A stretch of 64,000 bases of DNA from Bacteroides ilei (GTDB lineage Bacteria; Bacteroidota; Bacteroidia; Bacteroidales; Bacteroidaceae). Below, in pieces: positions 37,580 through 46,051 of the stretch. The position numbers and the translations under genes were made by a program. Location of the stretch: contig NZ_LT635801.1 of NCBI RefSeq assembly GCF_900128495.1, positions 3,434,946 through 3,498,945 on the forward strand. Direction: 5' to 3'. Numbering within the stretch: the first letter of the stretch is position 1; each line of letters starts with the position of its first letter. Below the pieces are notes generated by a model. The model was not told the origin of the DNA. It searched no databases and worked only from the letters and a program-made list of their open reading frames with translations.

Positions 37580-38248
37580 TTAGTATATTCTTTCTCCAAA
37601 AATTTTGCTTCCTACACGGACCATCGTGCTTCCGGCGGCAACGGCTATCTTGTAGTCGTGTGACATTCCCATGGATATTTCCTTGAAATAGGGTTGTTCC
37701 TTGAAATAGTTTTCTTTCAGTTCGTTGAAGAACCTGTGCAGGCTTTCAAATTCTTTTCTTATTTCATTCTCGTCGTCGGTATTTGTGGCCATGCCCATAA
37801 CACCTTCTATACGTACGTTGGTGAGTTCTTTCCATGCTTCTTCCTGTAGGAATGTCCTGCAACTTTCGAAAGTGAAGCCATATTTGCTTTCTTCTTGGGC
37901 TATATGGATTTCCAGCAGGCAAGGAATGATTCTATTGACTTTGGAAGCTTGTTTATTGACTTCAACCAGTAATTTGTAGGAGTCTACAGCGTGGATCAGC
38001 GCTACATAAGGGGCAATATACTTTACCTTGTTTGTCTGTAGATGTCCGATGAAATGCCATTCGATGTCCTCGGGCAGCTTTCCGTGCTTTTCATCCATTT
38101 CCTGAACCTTGCTTTCCCCGAATATGCGCTGGCCTGCATCATATGCGGCTTGAATGGCTTCGGCGGGATGGAACTTTGATACTGCTACCAGGCGGACATC
38201 TTGGGGCAGGTCATTGAGTACTTCCTTTAAATTAGTTTGAATGTCCAT
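37580..38248 (-). CDS. YggS-family PLP homeostasis protein
   Basis: The 222-residue protein is a single-domain alanine-racemase-like barrel. The PLP lysine is Lys25 (VAVSKFHPAEAI), with FGESKVQEM, WHFIGHLQTNK and the phosphate-binding GMSHDYKIAVAAGSTMVRVG. The family regulates free pyridoxal phosphate and has no demonstrated enzymatic activity. It sits between DUF4494 and the DHOD-like gene, spaced 18 and 12 bp. Confidence 0.94.
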   Translation of the reverse strand: MDIQTNLKEVLNDLPQDVRLVAVSKFHPAEAIQAAYDAGQRIFGESKVQEMDEKHGKLPEDIEWHFIGHLQTNKVKYIAPYVALIHAVDSYKLLVEVNKQASKVNRIIPCLLEIHIAQEESKYGFTFESCRTFLQEEAWKELTNVRIEGVMGMATNTDDENEIRKEFESLHRFFNELKENYFKEQPYFKEISMGMSHDYKIAVAAGSTMVRVGSKIFGERIY

Positions 38249-38266
38249 TTATCGTTTTATTTTTAA

Positions 38267-38746
38267 TTATCTTTTATCTGCGTCAGGGAATTCCGGCTTT
38301 ACGTCGGGTTCTGCCGAATACGGATATACATCCATAATGGCTGTTTCGGCTACAGAAGCGATTGTGTAGTCGGCCATCGTACCTTTCATGCCTTCATCCA
38401 GCTTCTTGATTGCGTCACGCAGGTCGGCTGCCTGAACCAAAACGGTTGTTGCCGTCTTTTTTTCGGCTCCGCTTTTTTCGTCCAGGGTGATGAAATAGAG
38501 TTTGCATTTGAACCATCTGTCGGCTGCGTCTTCTTCACAGGGAAAAAGTTCGCTATAGTTGGCGCGTTTTATATCGGATACGGTGAATTCTCCACTTATA
38601 AACGGGGTTATTTCTTCAATAATACGTGATTCGGCTTCAGTAAAACTGAGTGCATCGACCAGATAAGGTTCCGTGATTTTCTTATTCATGCCGTTCTCCA
38701 TTACTTTTTCGTAACGGATTTTGCACTCAAACCAGTTGTGCATCAT
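38267..38746 (-). CDS. DUF4494 protein
   Basis: This 159-residue soluble protein starts MMHNWFECKIRYEKVMENG, the typical beginning of the family. A longer open frame runs 46 codons upstream, but the promoter -7 box at 38787-38794 lies inside that extension, so only the shorter start fits. The sequence has two similar halves (WFECKIRYEK and WFKCKLYFITLDEKSG), a possible internal duplication. The function is unknown. It heads an operon with yggS and the DHOD-like gene. Confidence 0.85.
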   Translation of the reverse strand: MMHNWFECKIRYEKVMENGMNKKITEPYLVDALSFTEAESRIIEEITPFISGEFTVSDIKRANYSELFPCEEDAADRWFKCKLYFITLDEKSGAEKKTATTVLVQAADLRDAIKKLDEGMKGTMADYTIASVAETAIMDVYPYSAEPDVKPEFPDADKR

Positions 38747-38786
38747 AATTCCTTTAGTTGCTGTTTTATTAGTTAATATTGTTATG

Positions 38787-38794
38787 CAAAGATA
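38787..38794 (-). promoter_or_regulatory. -7 element of the DUF4494-yggS operon
   Basis: Minus-strand TATCTTTG, perfect match. Its position fixes the DUF4494 start at 38746. Confidence 0.65.
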
Positions 38795-38901
38795 TATTAA
38801 ATATTGACATATGTGTTTGCCGGACGGTTTATTTATTACTTTTTTATGTTCTTCCCGGCTGATGTCCCGGATACCGTCTGACATTTATTTTATTATAATT
38901 G

Positions 38902-38932
38902 TTGTGGATTTTGTTCTTTCAAGCTATATTTG
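38902..38932 (+). promoter_or_regulatory. Promoter of the aminotransferase-lolE unit
   Basis: TTG at 38902-38904 and TATATTTG at 38925-38932 are 20 bp apart. This excludes the longer start at 38899 for the next gene. Confidence 0.7.
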
Positions 38933-38961
38933 TAGCCATATTTCTAATAATCTATAAAAAT

Positions 38962-40164
38962 ATGCCACAAATATCCATCAGAGGAAATGAAATGCCAGAG
39001 TCGCCGATCCGGAAATTGGCACCGTTGGCCGAAGCTGCTAAAGAGAGAGGAATTCATGTATATCATTTGAATATTGGTCAGCCGGACCTGCCAACTCCAC
39101 GAGCGGCCCTCGATGCGATTCGTAATATTGACCGTACTATTCTGGAATACAGTCCAAGCCAGGGATACAGAAGTTACCGTGAAAAGCTGGTGGGTTACTA
39201 TGAGAAGTATGACATTCACTTGACACCGGATGATATCATCATCACCACCGGTGGTTCGGAAGCTGTACTGTTTGCCTTTATGAGCTGCCTGAACCCGGGA
39301 GATGAAATTATTGTTCCCGAACCGGCGTACGCCAACTACATGGCATTTGCCATTTCGGCCGGAGCCATTATCCGTACAGTGACAACAACCATTGAGGAGG
39401 GATTTTCTTTACCTAAGGTAGAGAAGTTCGAGGCGCTGATCAACGAGCGTACCAAAGGTATCCTCATATGTAACCCGAACAATCCGACAGGGTACCTGTA
39501 TACCCGTCGTGAAATGAATCAGATCCGTGATCTGGTGAAAAAGTACGACTTGTTCCTGTTTTCCGACGAAGTTTACCGTGAGTTTATCTATACAGGTTCG
39601 CCTTATATCTCAGCCTGTCATCTGGAGGGCATTGAGAATAATGTTGTTCTGATTGATTCCGTATCCAAGCGTTATTCGGAATGTGGTATCCGTATCGGTG
39701 CGCTGATTACCAAGAATGAAGACGTACGCAAGGCGGTGATGAAGTTCTGCCAGGCCCGTCTGAGTCCTCCGTTGATCGGTCAGATTGCTGCTGAGGCTTC
39801 GTTGGATACGCCCGAAGAGTACATGCGTGAGAACTACGATGAATATGTGGAACGCCGTAAATGCCTTATTGACGGTCTGAACCGTATTCCCGGTGTGTAT
39901 TCGCCCATACCTATGGGGGCTTTCTATACAGTGGCCAAGTTGCCGGTGGATGATGCGGAGAAGTTCTGTGCATGGTGCCTGAATGATTTTAACTACGAAG
40001 GAGAAACAGTTATGATGGCTCCGGCAGCGGGGTTCTATACTACGCCGGGAGCTGGTATCAATGAGGTCCGTGTGGCCTATGTGCTGAAAAAGGAAGACCT
40101 GGCCCGTGCCTTGTTTGTCTTGAGAAAAGCGCTTGAAGCATATCCGGGACGGGTGGAGGAATAA
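38962..40164 (+). CDS. Class I/II pyridoxal-phosphate aminotransferase
   Basis: The 400-residue enzyme is an aspartate-type aminotransferase (fold type I). The PLP lysine is in DSVSKRYSECGIRIGA, with NPNNPTGYLYT and LFSDEVYREF upstream binding the cofactor, and RVAYVLKKEDL at the end supplying the substrate arginine. The amino acid substrate cannot be told from sequence. The start MPQISIRGNEMP is set by the promoter; an in-frame upstream extension would be a hydrophobic leader that is not transcribed. The permease gene follows after 3 bp. Confidence 0.92.
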   Translation: MPQISIRGNEMPESPIRKLAPLAEAAKERGIHVYHLNIGQPDLPTPRAALDAIRNIDRTILEYSPSQGYRSYREKLVGYYEKYDIHLTPDDIIITTGGSEAVLFAFMSCLNPGDEIIVPEPAYANYMAFAISAGAIIRTVTTTIEEGFSLPKVEKFEALINERTKGILICNPNNPTGYLYTRREMNQIRDLVKKYDLFLFSDEVYREFIYTGSPYISACHLEGIENNVVLIDSVSKRYSECGIRIGALITKNEDVRKAVMKFCQARLSPPLIGQIAAEASLDTPEEYMRENYDEYVERRKCLIDGLNRIPGVYSPIPMGAFYTVAKLPVDDAEKFCAWCLNDFNYEGETVMMAPAAGFYTTPGAGINEVRVAYVLKKEDLARALFVLRKALEAYPGRVEE

Positions 40165-40167
40165 AGG

Positions 40168-41412
40168 ATGAACTGGAAACTTTTTATAGCCCGGCGCATC
40201 TACAGAAGCAATGAGGGCGCAAAGGAAGTTTCAAAGCCTGCCGTACGCATTGCTATGGCAGGCATTGCCATCGGGCTGGCCGTCATGATCGTCTCGGTGG
40301 CTGTTGTTACCGGATTCAAACATCAGGTAAGGGATAAGGTCGTGGGGATCAGTTCGGATATTCTGGTTACCGGTCTGACGGAGGTGCAGTCGTATGAGAT
40401 GCCTCCTGTTATAGGTAATGACAGTCTGATGCGGGCATTGCAGGCTATTCCGGGAGTGGGGCATGTACAGCGCTATGCTACCAAGCCGGGGATGGTTATG
40501 ACTTCCGACAATTTTCAGGGTATTGTACTTAAAGGCGTGGCTCAGGAGTATGACATGACATTTTTGAAACAGTGTCTGGTGTGCGGTGATATACCGCACT
40601 TTACCGACAGTGTGCCGAGTAATGAAGTACTTGTATCCAAGACAATCGCCGACAAACTTTCATTGAAGGTGGGCGACAAGCTTTATACCTATTATGTGGA
40701 AGACGATATCCGGGCACGGAGAATGACAATATCAGGTATTTTCCAGACGAACTTTTCGACTTACGACAATATGTTCCTGATTACGGATTTGCGTACCGTG
40801 TGCCGTCTGAACAATTGGGAAGAAGGGCAGGTGAGTGGTCTGGAGATAGATGTACCCGATTTCAGTCAGAATGAAAGAGTCAATGAACAAGTGTTGCTTT
40901 CATTGCAAGGCAGGCATGACAAACTGGGTTATGAGTATTTCTCGCGTATGGTTCAGGAAGTTTATCCGCAGATTTTTGCATGGCTGGATCTGCTTGATCT
41001 GAATGTTTGGGTCATCTTGATTCTGATGACCGGGGTAGCCGGATTTACCATGATTTCCGGATTGCTGATCCTGATATTGGAGCGTACCAATATGATCGGT
41101 ATATTGAAGGCTTTGGGAGCCGACAACAATTCCATCCGTAAGATTTTTCTCTCTTTTTCTGTATTCCTGATCAGAAAGGGGATGCTTTGGGGGAATGTAG
41201 CCGGGTTGTTGTTCTGCTTTTTACAGTCGTGGTTCGGTATCATCAAGCTTGATCCGGAGACCTATTACGTCGATACTGTCCCCATTGAACTGAATGTAGG
41301 TATATGGTTGCTGCTGAATGTGTGTACCCTGATCATTTCAGTCGTGATGCTGGTAGGTCCGTCTTATCTGGTCAGTCGGATTCATCCTGCACGTTCCATC
41401 CGTTTTGAATAA
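40168..41412 (+). CDS. LolC/E-like ABC transporter permease
   Basis: The 414-residue protein has the FtsX/LolE architecture: one N-terminal helix (residues about 28-50), a periplasmic domain (about 50-265) and three C-terminal helices with GLLILILERTNMIGILKALGADNNSIRKIF, the segment that contacts the ATPase. It probably belongs to lipoprotein release toward the outer membrane. No ATPase partner (LolD) is adjacent, so that subunit must be elsewhere. It ends before a 26-bp perfect inverted repeat. Confidence 0.9.
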   Translation: MNWKLFIARRIYRSNEGAKEVSKPAVRIAMAGIAIGLAVMIVSVAVVTGFKHQVRDKVVGISSDILVTGLTEVQSYEMPPVIGNDSLMRALQAIPGVGHVQRYATKPGMVMTSDNFQGIVLKGVAQEYDMTFLKQCLVCGDIPHFTDSVPSNEVLVSKTIADKLSLKVGDKLYTYYVEDDIRARRMTISGIFQTNFSTYDNMFLITDLRTVCRLNNWEEGQVSGLEIDVPDFSQNERVNEQVLLSLQGRHDKLGYEYFSRMVQEVYPQIFAWLDLLDLNVWVILILMTGVAGFTMISGLLILILERTNMIGILKALGADNNSIRKIFLSFSVFLIRKGMLWGNVAGLLFCFLQSWFGIIKLDPETYYVDTVPIELNVGIWLLLNVCTLIISVVMLVGPSYLVSRIHPARSIRFE

Positions 41413-41577
41413 GCGTATAAAGGGCATGGAAAGAAGAGTTCTGGAATACCCGTCGAAAAGAACTTGTTTTTTTCGGGAAACTTCATGAACTTTGTGCCAG
41501 AATATCTTGATGTTTTCTTCAGGATTCCTTGTTTATTGGGATAAAATACCTTCTTCTTTTTATGAAATGCCAAGGTG

Positions 41578-41639
41578 TTTTCACTGCATTGCCCTGAACA
41601 ACCACTAGAATGCGGTTGTTCAGGGCAATGCAGTGAAAA
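41578..41639. terminator. 26-bp perfect inverted repeat, bidirectional terminator
   Basis: The left arm 41578-41603 begins TTTTCACTGCATTGCCC and the right arm 41614-41639 ends GGGCAATGCAGTGAAAA. The arms are exactly complementary over 26 bp around a 10-base loop, with T on both outgoing ends. It lies between convergent genes (lolE-like and crp-like). It is longer than any other terminator in the window. Confidence 0.85.
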
Positions 41640-41656
41640 AATAATAAAATGTGTAT

Positions 41657-42358
41657 TTATCCTATTTTACTGATTTTCTTTAATTTCTCTTCATCAAGAA
41701 TCTTGATACGGCGTCCATCTATGATAATCAGTTTTTCTGCCGCAAAATTGGAGAGTGTACGGATGGCATTCGAAGTAGTCATGTTCGACAGGTTGGCGAG
41801 ATCTTCCCGTGAAAGGTAGATGCTCAGCGTGCATTGGTCGCCTTCCACTCCATATGTGTCTTTCAGGAACAGCAAGGATTCAGCCAGACGTCCCCGGATG
41901 TGCTTTTGTGTAAGGTTGACAGTACGTTCATCGGAAATCCCCAGGTCTTTTGAAAGCTGCTTGATGAAGAACATGGCCAGCTCACTGTTTTCCATAATCA
42001 GTTTGATGATTACCGGCATGGGAATCAGACAGATGGTACATGGTTCGAAAGCAGCTGCAGCTGTTACGAAATTTTCCTCTGCAAAATAAGCCCGATAGGC
42101 AAAATACTCTTTGTTCTTGATAACCCGGATTATCTGACTGCGTCCTCCTACTCCATCTTTATAGATTTTCACTTTACCGTTCAGCAGACACATCAGGTGG
42201 AAAGGAGTTTCTCCTTCACAATAGATGGTTTCATTTTTCTTATACTTTTGAATGGTAAAATTTTGTGCCAGATATGCACGTTGTTCTTCGGTCAGAGGTT
42301 GCCACAAGTCGGGGATACTTTCGGCAATCTCGCTTTCTGTTAAATCCTTTTTAATCAT
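41657..42358 (-). CDS. Crp/Fnr-type regulator
   Basis: The 233-residue regulator has a cyclic-nucleotide-binding-like beta roll (residues about 30-140: YKKNETIYCEGETPFHLMCLLNGKVKI) and a full winged-helix domain (about 165-230) with recognition region LSREDLANLSNMTTSNAIRTLS. It has no iron-sulphur cysteine cluster of the Fnr type. The start MIKKDLTESE is chosen because the -7 box at 42387-42394 lies inside the longer open frame. Confidence 0.9.
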   Translation of the reverse strand: MIKKDLTESEIAESIPDLWQPLTEEQRAYLAQNFTIQKYKKNETIYCEGETPFHLMCLLNGKVKIYKDGVGGRSQIIRVIKNKEYFAYRAYFAEENFVTAAAAFEPCTICLIPMPVIIKLIMENSELAMFFIKQLSKDLGISDERTVNLTQKHIRGRLAESLLFLKDTYGVEGDQCTLSIYLSREDLANLSNMTTSNAIRTLSNFAAEKLIIIDGRRIKILDEEKLKKISKIG

Positions 42359-42386
42359 AAATGCTGTAGAAACATGTTTTCCAGCA

Positions 42387-42394
42387 CAAAGATA
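42387..42394 (-). promoter_or_regulatory. -7 element of the second crp-like gene
   Basis: Minus-strand TATCTTTG, perfect match, giving a leader of about 24 nt. Confidence 0.65.
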
Positions 42395-42460
42395 AAAAGA
42401 AAAAATTAAAAACTTAGTCATAAACGTTGAAAAATATGGTTAATAATAAAGGTATTTGTA

Positions 42461-42468
42461 TATATTTG
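42461..42468 (+). promoter_or_regulatory. -7 element of the DUF5686-like gene
   Basis: TATATTTG, perfect match, 8 bp before the ATG, so the leader is only about 4 nt. No clear -33 element. Confidence 0.55.
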
Positions 42469-42476
42469 CCTTAAAT

Positions 42477-44669
42477 ATGAAACGGACAAGGAGAATATCT
42501 GGAATAAGGCTCAGAATCGTTTTGTGGTTGCTTCTGACGCTATGTTCGGTTTGGGGAATGGCCAGCGAGTATATGCCATCTGTTCCGCACCGTCCGTTTG
42601 TTCCTGATTCCATCATGTCACATATTTTTTATTCGGCCCAGGTTTATGCCAATGAGGTGGAGGAGTTCAAGGCCGACCTGTATCTGAAAGGAAGGTTTCA
42701 GGTACATAAAAGGAACCGTATCCTTAAATATATCCCCTATATGTTCCGTTTTGAAAAGGGGGTGGACAACTATATACATGAATCACTCAGTGAGCTCCAT
42801 TATACGGCACCCGATATATACGACCGTAAGATCCGGGCGGTACAGACTACATTTCCTGGCGGTAACAGCCGTTTTTTCGATATTATGGACTTTATCCATT
42901 TCAACATTTATTCTCCTTCGGTGATGAAAGACAAGATATTGTCGCCTTTGTCGAAAAGTACCAGTATACATTATAATTATCTGCTGGATTCTATCGATTA
43001 CCAGTCGGAAGGAGTAGTCTACAAGATCCGGGTGATTCCCCGATATCGGAGTACACAGTTGTTGGAAGGTTTTTTCTGGATCTCTTCAAGCGACTGGAAT
43101 ATACGGTACATGGATTTTATAGGGAAATACGATCTTACGGCATTCCATCTTGTCATGCAGATGGGAAAAACTCCTGAAACCCGATGCCTTCCCCAACTGC
43201 TGAACCTGGATGTAGTGTTCAAGTTTGTAGGGAACCACCTGGAGATGAAATATACCGGGTGGCTGAACTATTCGGAAGTTTCGTTCAGGAAGGAAAACGA
43301 CTGGAATTTCGGCCGGTTGAAGAAAGATAAATATAATCTGTCGAAATCATATACGCTGACTTGCGATACGACCCGTCTTATCCAGAACCGGGATTCGTTT
43401 GCGCGTATCCGCCCCCTTCCTTTGGACGACTGGGAAGACAGCCTGTATCTGGCGTTCGACAAGCGGAGGGAGGTACACGTTGACGATACCATGCAGGTGG
43501 AAACGAAACTGAAGAAGAACCTGGTGTTCATGGGGCAGATAGGGGATGCCCTGATCAGCAGTTACGACATCGATTTTTCTCGTGTGGGAAATGTGACCTG
43601 TTCTCCGTTGATCAATCCTCTTCTTGTCAGTTACAGTCACCGCCGAGGTATTTCCTACAGGCAGGTGTTCAAATATAACAAACTGTTCCATAACGGGAAA
43701 CTGTTGAGGCTGGTGCCTCAGATCGGTTATAATTTCACAAAGAAGGAATTTTACGCGAAACTGGACGGAGAATTTGTATATAATCCGCGGAAACACGGCT
43801 CCATTACCGTCAATGTGGGGAACGGTAACCGTATCTACAGTAGTGTGGTACTGGACCAGCTGAATGCCATGCCCGACAGTGCATTCAGTTTTACAGGACT
43901 GGAACTGGACTATTTCAAGGATGTGTATCTGAACGTGGCCCATAACCTGGAGGTTATAAACGGTCTGAATCTGTGGATGGGTATTTCCATGCATTGGCGT
44001 AATGCTGTAAACGGTACTCCCGAAGTGGCGGAGCGTGTCCGGCTGAGATATAACAGTTTTGCACCCAGAGTCAGAGTGGAGTGGACTCCTGGAATGTATT
44101 ATTATTACAATGGTAACCGTAAAATCAACGTAGGTTCCAGGTATCCTACCTTTGTTTTCGATTATGAGCGGGGTCTTGATATCCTTCCTAATTCCGGAAA
44201 ATATGAACGTTTTGAGATGTCGGCCGAACAGAAAATCCGTATCAATAATATACACACGCTTGCGTATCATTTGGGAAGCGGTTTCTTTACGAACCAGGAT
44301 GACATGTATTTTGTGGATTACGTAGATTTTGCCAATATCAATCTTCCGCAAGGGTGGAATGATGATATCGGAGGGACTTTCCAGATGCTGGACGGACGTT
44401 GGTACAACGCTTCCCGCCATTATGTCCGTGGAAACATGACTTTCGAAACCCCGTTCCTGTTGTTGTATCCGGTAGGACGGTTGCTTTCATTTATCCAGAA
44501 GGAACGTATTTATGCCGGAATCCTGTTTATGCCTCATTTGAATCCTTACTTTGAATTGGGATATGGCATAGGTACGCATGTCTTTGATTTCGGGGTGTTT
44601 ATTGGAAATGAAAAAGGTAAATTCACTTCCCTGGGGTGTAAATTTACCTTTGAGCTCTTCAACAGATGA
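42477..44669 (+). CDS. DUF5686-like outer-membrane protein
   Basis: This 730-residue protein has a signal peptide (MKRTRRISGIRLRIVLWLLL to about residue 28). The first 300 residues contain segments typical of DUF5686: VYANEVEEFKADLYLKGRF, YIHESLSELHY, HYNYLLDSIDYQSEG, YKIRVIPR and GFFWISSSDWNIRYMDF. The rest is beta-strand rich, ending GCKFTFELFNR, consistent with a 16- to 18-strand outer-membrane barrel. It lacks the N-terminal carboxypeptidase-like domain that many relatives have. Function is unknown. It is preceded by a promoter that would leave almost no leader, and ends 33 bp from a convergent glycosyltransferase gene. Confidence 0.75.
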   Translation: MKRTRRISGIRLRIVLWLLLTLCSVWGMASEYMPSVPHRPFVPDSIMSHIFYSAQVYANEVEEFKADLYLKGRFQVHKRNRILKYIPYMFRFEKGVDNYIHESLSELHYTAPDIYDRKIRAVQTTFPGGNSRFFDIMDFIHFNIYSPSVMKDKILSPLSKSTSIHYNYLLDSIDYQSEGVVYKIRVIPRYRSTQLLEGFFWISSSDWNIRYMDFIGKYDLTAFHLVMQMGKTPETRCLPQLLNLDVVFKFVGNHLEMKYTGWLNYSEVSFRKENDWNFGRLKKDKYNLSKSYTLTCDTTRLIQNRDSFARIRPLPLDDWEDSLYLAFDKRREVHVDDTMQVETKLKKNLVFMGQIGDALISSYDIDFSRVGNVTCSPLINPLLVSYSHRRGISYRQVFKYNKLFHNGKLLRLVPQIGYNFTKKEFYAKLDGEFVYNPRKHGSITVNVGNGNRIYSSVVLDQLNAMPDSAFSFTGLELDYFKDVYLNVAHNLEVINGLNLWMGISMHWRNAVNGTPEVAERVRLRYNSFAPRVRVEWTPGMYYYYNGNRKINVGSRYPTFVFDYERGLDILPNSGKYERFEMSAEQKIRINNIHTLAYHLGSGFFTNQDDMYFVDYVDFANINLPQGWNDDIGGTFQMLDGRWYNASRHYVRGNMTFETPFLLLYPVGRLLSFIQKERIYAGILFMPHLNPYFELGYGIGTHVFDFGVFIGNEKGKFTSLGCKFTFELFNR
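44613..44651 (+). terminator. Terminator-like hairpin inside the end of the DUF5686-like gene
   Basis: AAAGGTAAATT at 44613-44623 and AATTTACCTTT at 44641-44651 are perfectly complementary, within the last 20 codons (KGKFTSLGCKFTF). No other terminator is visible between this gene and the convergent one 33 bp later. A T run is absent, so its role is uncertain. Confidence 0.4.
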
Positions 44670-44702
44670 CGCCCGGAATAGAATGGCCGGTTCTGTCCGC
44701 TT

Positions 44703-45860
44703 TTATTTTCTCATATAATCAGTTTTGCTGTGGAATATGTACTGTATCTGCCGTTTCAGGCTCCAGAGTGGCCGTACAAGGTCAAACCAGGGAAAGATGC
44801 AGCACATGTTTTCCTGCAGGTCTTTTGCCGTATGGTGGAATACAGTCATTTCGCAGATAAAGCGGACAAGCCATAGCAAGAGGATGATTCCTGCAAAAAT
44901 CCATTGCTGGGTGTATATGGAAGTTATGATTCCGGCAAGTGATGTCAGATGGAACAGGCCACAGGTCCATGTCTCTATACTGTTCAGCAGTCTTGCCGTG
45001 CCTTGGTAATAGTGTCCGGTTACCATCCTGCCTATCTTTTCCTCCAACCAGATTCGTTTATATGGCGGTACAGGCATACGTACAATGCTATCCGGTTCTA
45101 TTGCGACTCTTGTGTTGCGTTCATTGGTTACGGCATTGATGAACAGGTCGTCCTCTCCCCGTTGCAGCTGCAGATGGTCGGAGAAACCTTTGTGCTTTTG
45201 ATAGGTACTTTTACGGTATGCCAGGTTTCGTCCGATGCCCATGTAAGGGCTTCCGGCAATGGCTCTTCCCAGGTAACGTACCGACAGGAAGAACATATCC
45301 AGAACAAGAGTTTTGGCAAACCAGCCCTTCTTTGGCATGAAGTTGCTGTATCCTAATACAATGTCGGTATGTGGAGTCATTTGTCTGGCCAGGCTTCGCA
45401 GCCATTGGTTGCTTACCGGGCGGCAGTTGGGTTCGGTCACAACCAGCCATTCGTTGCGGCTTGCCCGTATACCCATGGCAATACCCAGTTTTTTACGGCT
45501 TACGTAACGTGCTGTTTCGGGGATGAAGGTATGATATAGGTTTTTATACTTCTGCTCCAGCAGTTTCAGAATATTTTCATCTTCTCCTGCCGACTTGTCG
45601 TTGACTACAATGACTTCGAATTCAGGGTAATCCTGTTCCAAGATAACAGGAAGGTTCTCTTTTAATGCATTACCCGAGTCTTTGGTCACAATAAGTACCG
45701 ATAAAGGTGGCAGTTCTTCGGATATATCTTTGAGCGGGTTTTTGCAGCGTTTATGGATTTTGTTGTAGATGGAGAAAATGTAAATGAGCTGGATGATAAA
45801 CAATATGCAGCATATTCCTGTCAGAATACAGGTTTCGGGGTAAAAATCGAATGTCATCAT
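44703..45860 (-). CDS. Membrane-bound GT2 family glycosyltransferase
   Basis: The 385-residue protein has an N-terminal membrane helix (residues 10-32), a GT-A catalytic domain (LSVLIVTKDSGNALKENLPVIL; FEVIVVNDKSAGEDE with metal/nucleotide aspartates; EPNCRPVSNQWL; RGEDDLF; and a late KIGRMVTGHYYQG) and two C-terminal helices about residues 305-345. The final segment is basic. It transfers a sugar to a membrane-associated acceptor; donor and acceptor cannot be told. It stands alone. Confidence 0.9.
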   Translation of the reverse strand: MMTFDFYPETCILTGICCILFIIQLIYIFSIYNKIHKRCKNPLKDISEELPPLSVLIVTKDSGNALKENLPVILEQDYPEFEVIVVNDKSAGEDENILKLLEQKYKNLYHTFIPETARYVSRKKLGIAMGIRASRNEWLVVTEPNCRPVSNQWLRSLARQMTPHTDIVLGYSNFMPKKGWFAKTLVLDMFFLSVRYLGRAIAGSPYMGIGRNLAYRKSTYQKHKGFSDHLQLQRGEDDLFINAVTNERNTRVAIEPDSIVRMPVPPYKRIWLEEKIGRMVTGHYYQGTARLLNSIETWTCGLFHLTSLAGIITSIYTQQWIFAGIILLLWLVRFICEMTVFHHTAKDLQENMCCIFPWFDLVRPLWSLKRQIQYIFHSKTDYMRK

Positions 45861-45883
45861 TGTTTTTTGTTTCTAAAACTCTG

Positions 45884-45891
45884 CAAAAATA
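45884..45891 (-). promoter_or_regulatory. -7 element of the GT2 gene
   Basis: Minus-strand TATTTTTG, perfect match, leader about 20 nt. Confidence 0.55.
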
Positions 45892-45962
45892 GAGCATTTT
45901 TTCGATTCCGGTATAACTTCTGTCTGAGAAAATGAGAATCATAACCGATAGAAGATAGAACA

Positions 45963-46012
45963 GGGAGAAGGATATTTACCGGTGATGTGTCATCCGGTAA
46001 AATCCTTCTCCC
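45963..46012 (-). terminator. Hairpin downstream of lysA
   Basis: GGGAGAAGGATATTTACCGG and CCGGTAAAATCCTTCTCCC form a 19-bp stem with one bulged base and an 11-base loop, 40 bp after the lysA stop. The U-tract on the minus strand is interrupted. Confidence 0.7.
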
Positions 46013-46051
46013 GTCCAAGTTTATCTGATACTTTATTTGGAATCCGTTTTT

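Noticed and set aside
38747..38884. Longer start for the DUF4494 protein
   Set aside because: The -7 box at 38787-38794 is within this extension and the added residues look random.
43347..44420. Open frame of 357 codons on the minus strand opposite the DUF5686-like gene
   Set aside because: It lies wholly inside a gene with signal peptide and family motifs, is rich in Ile, His and Thr as typical of antisense frames, and has no promoter or recognisable domain.
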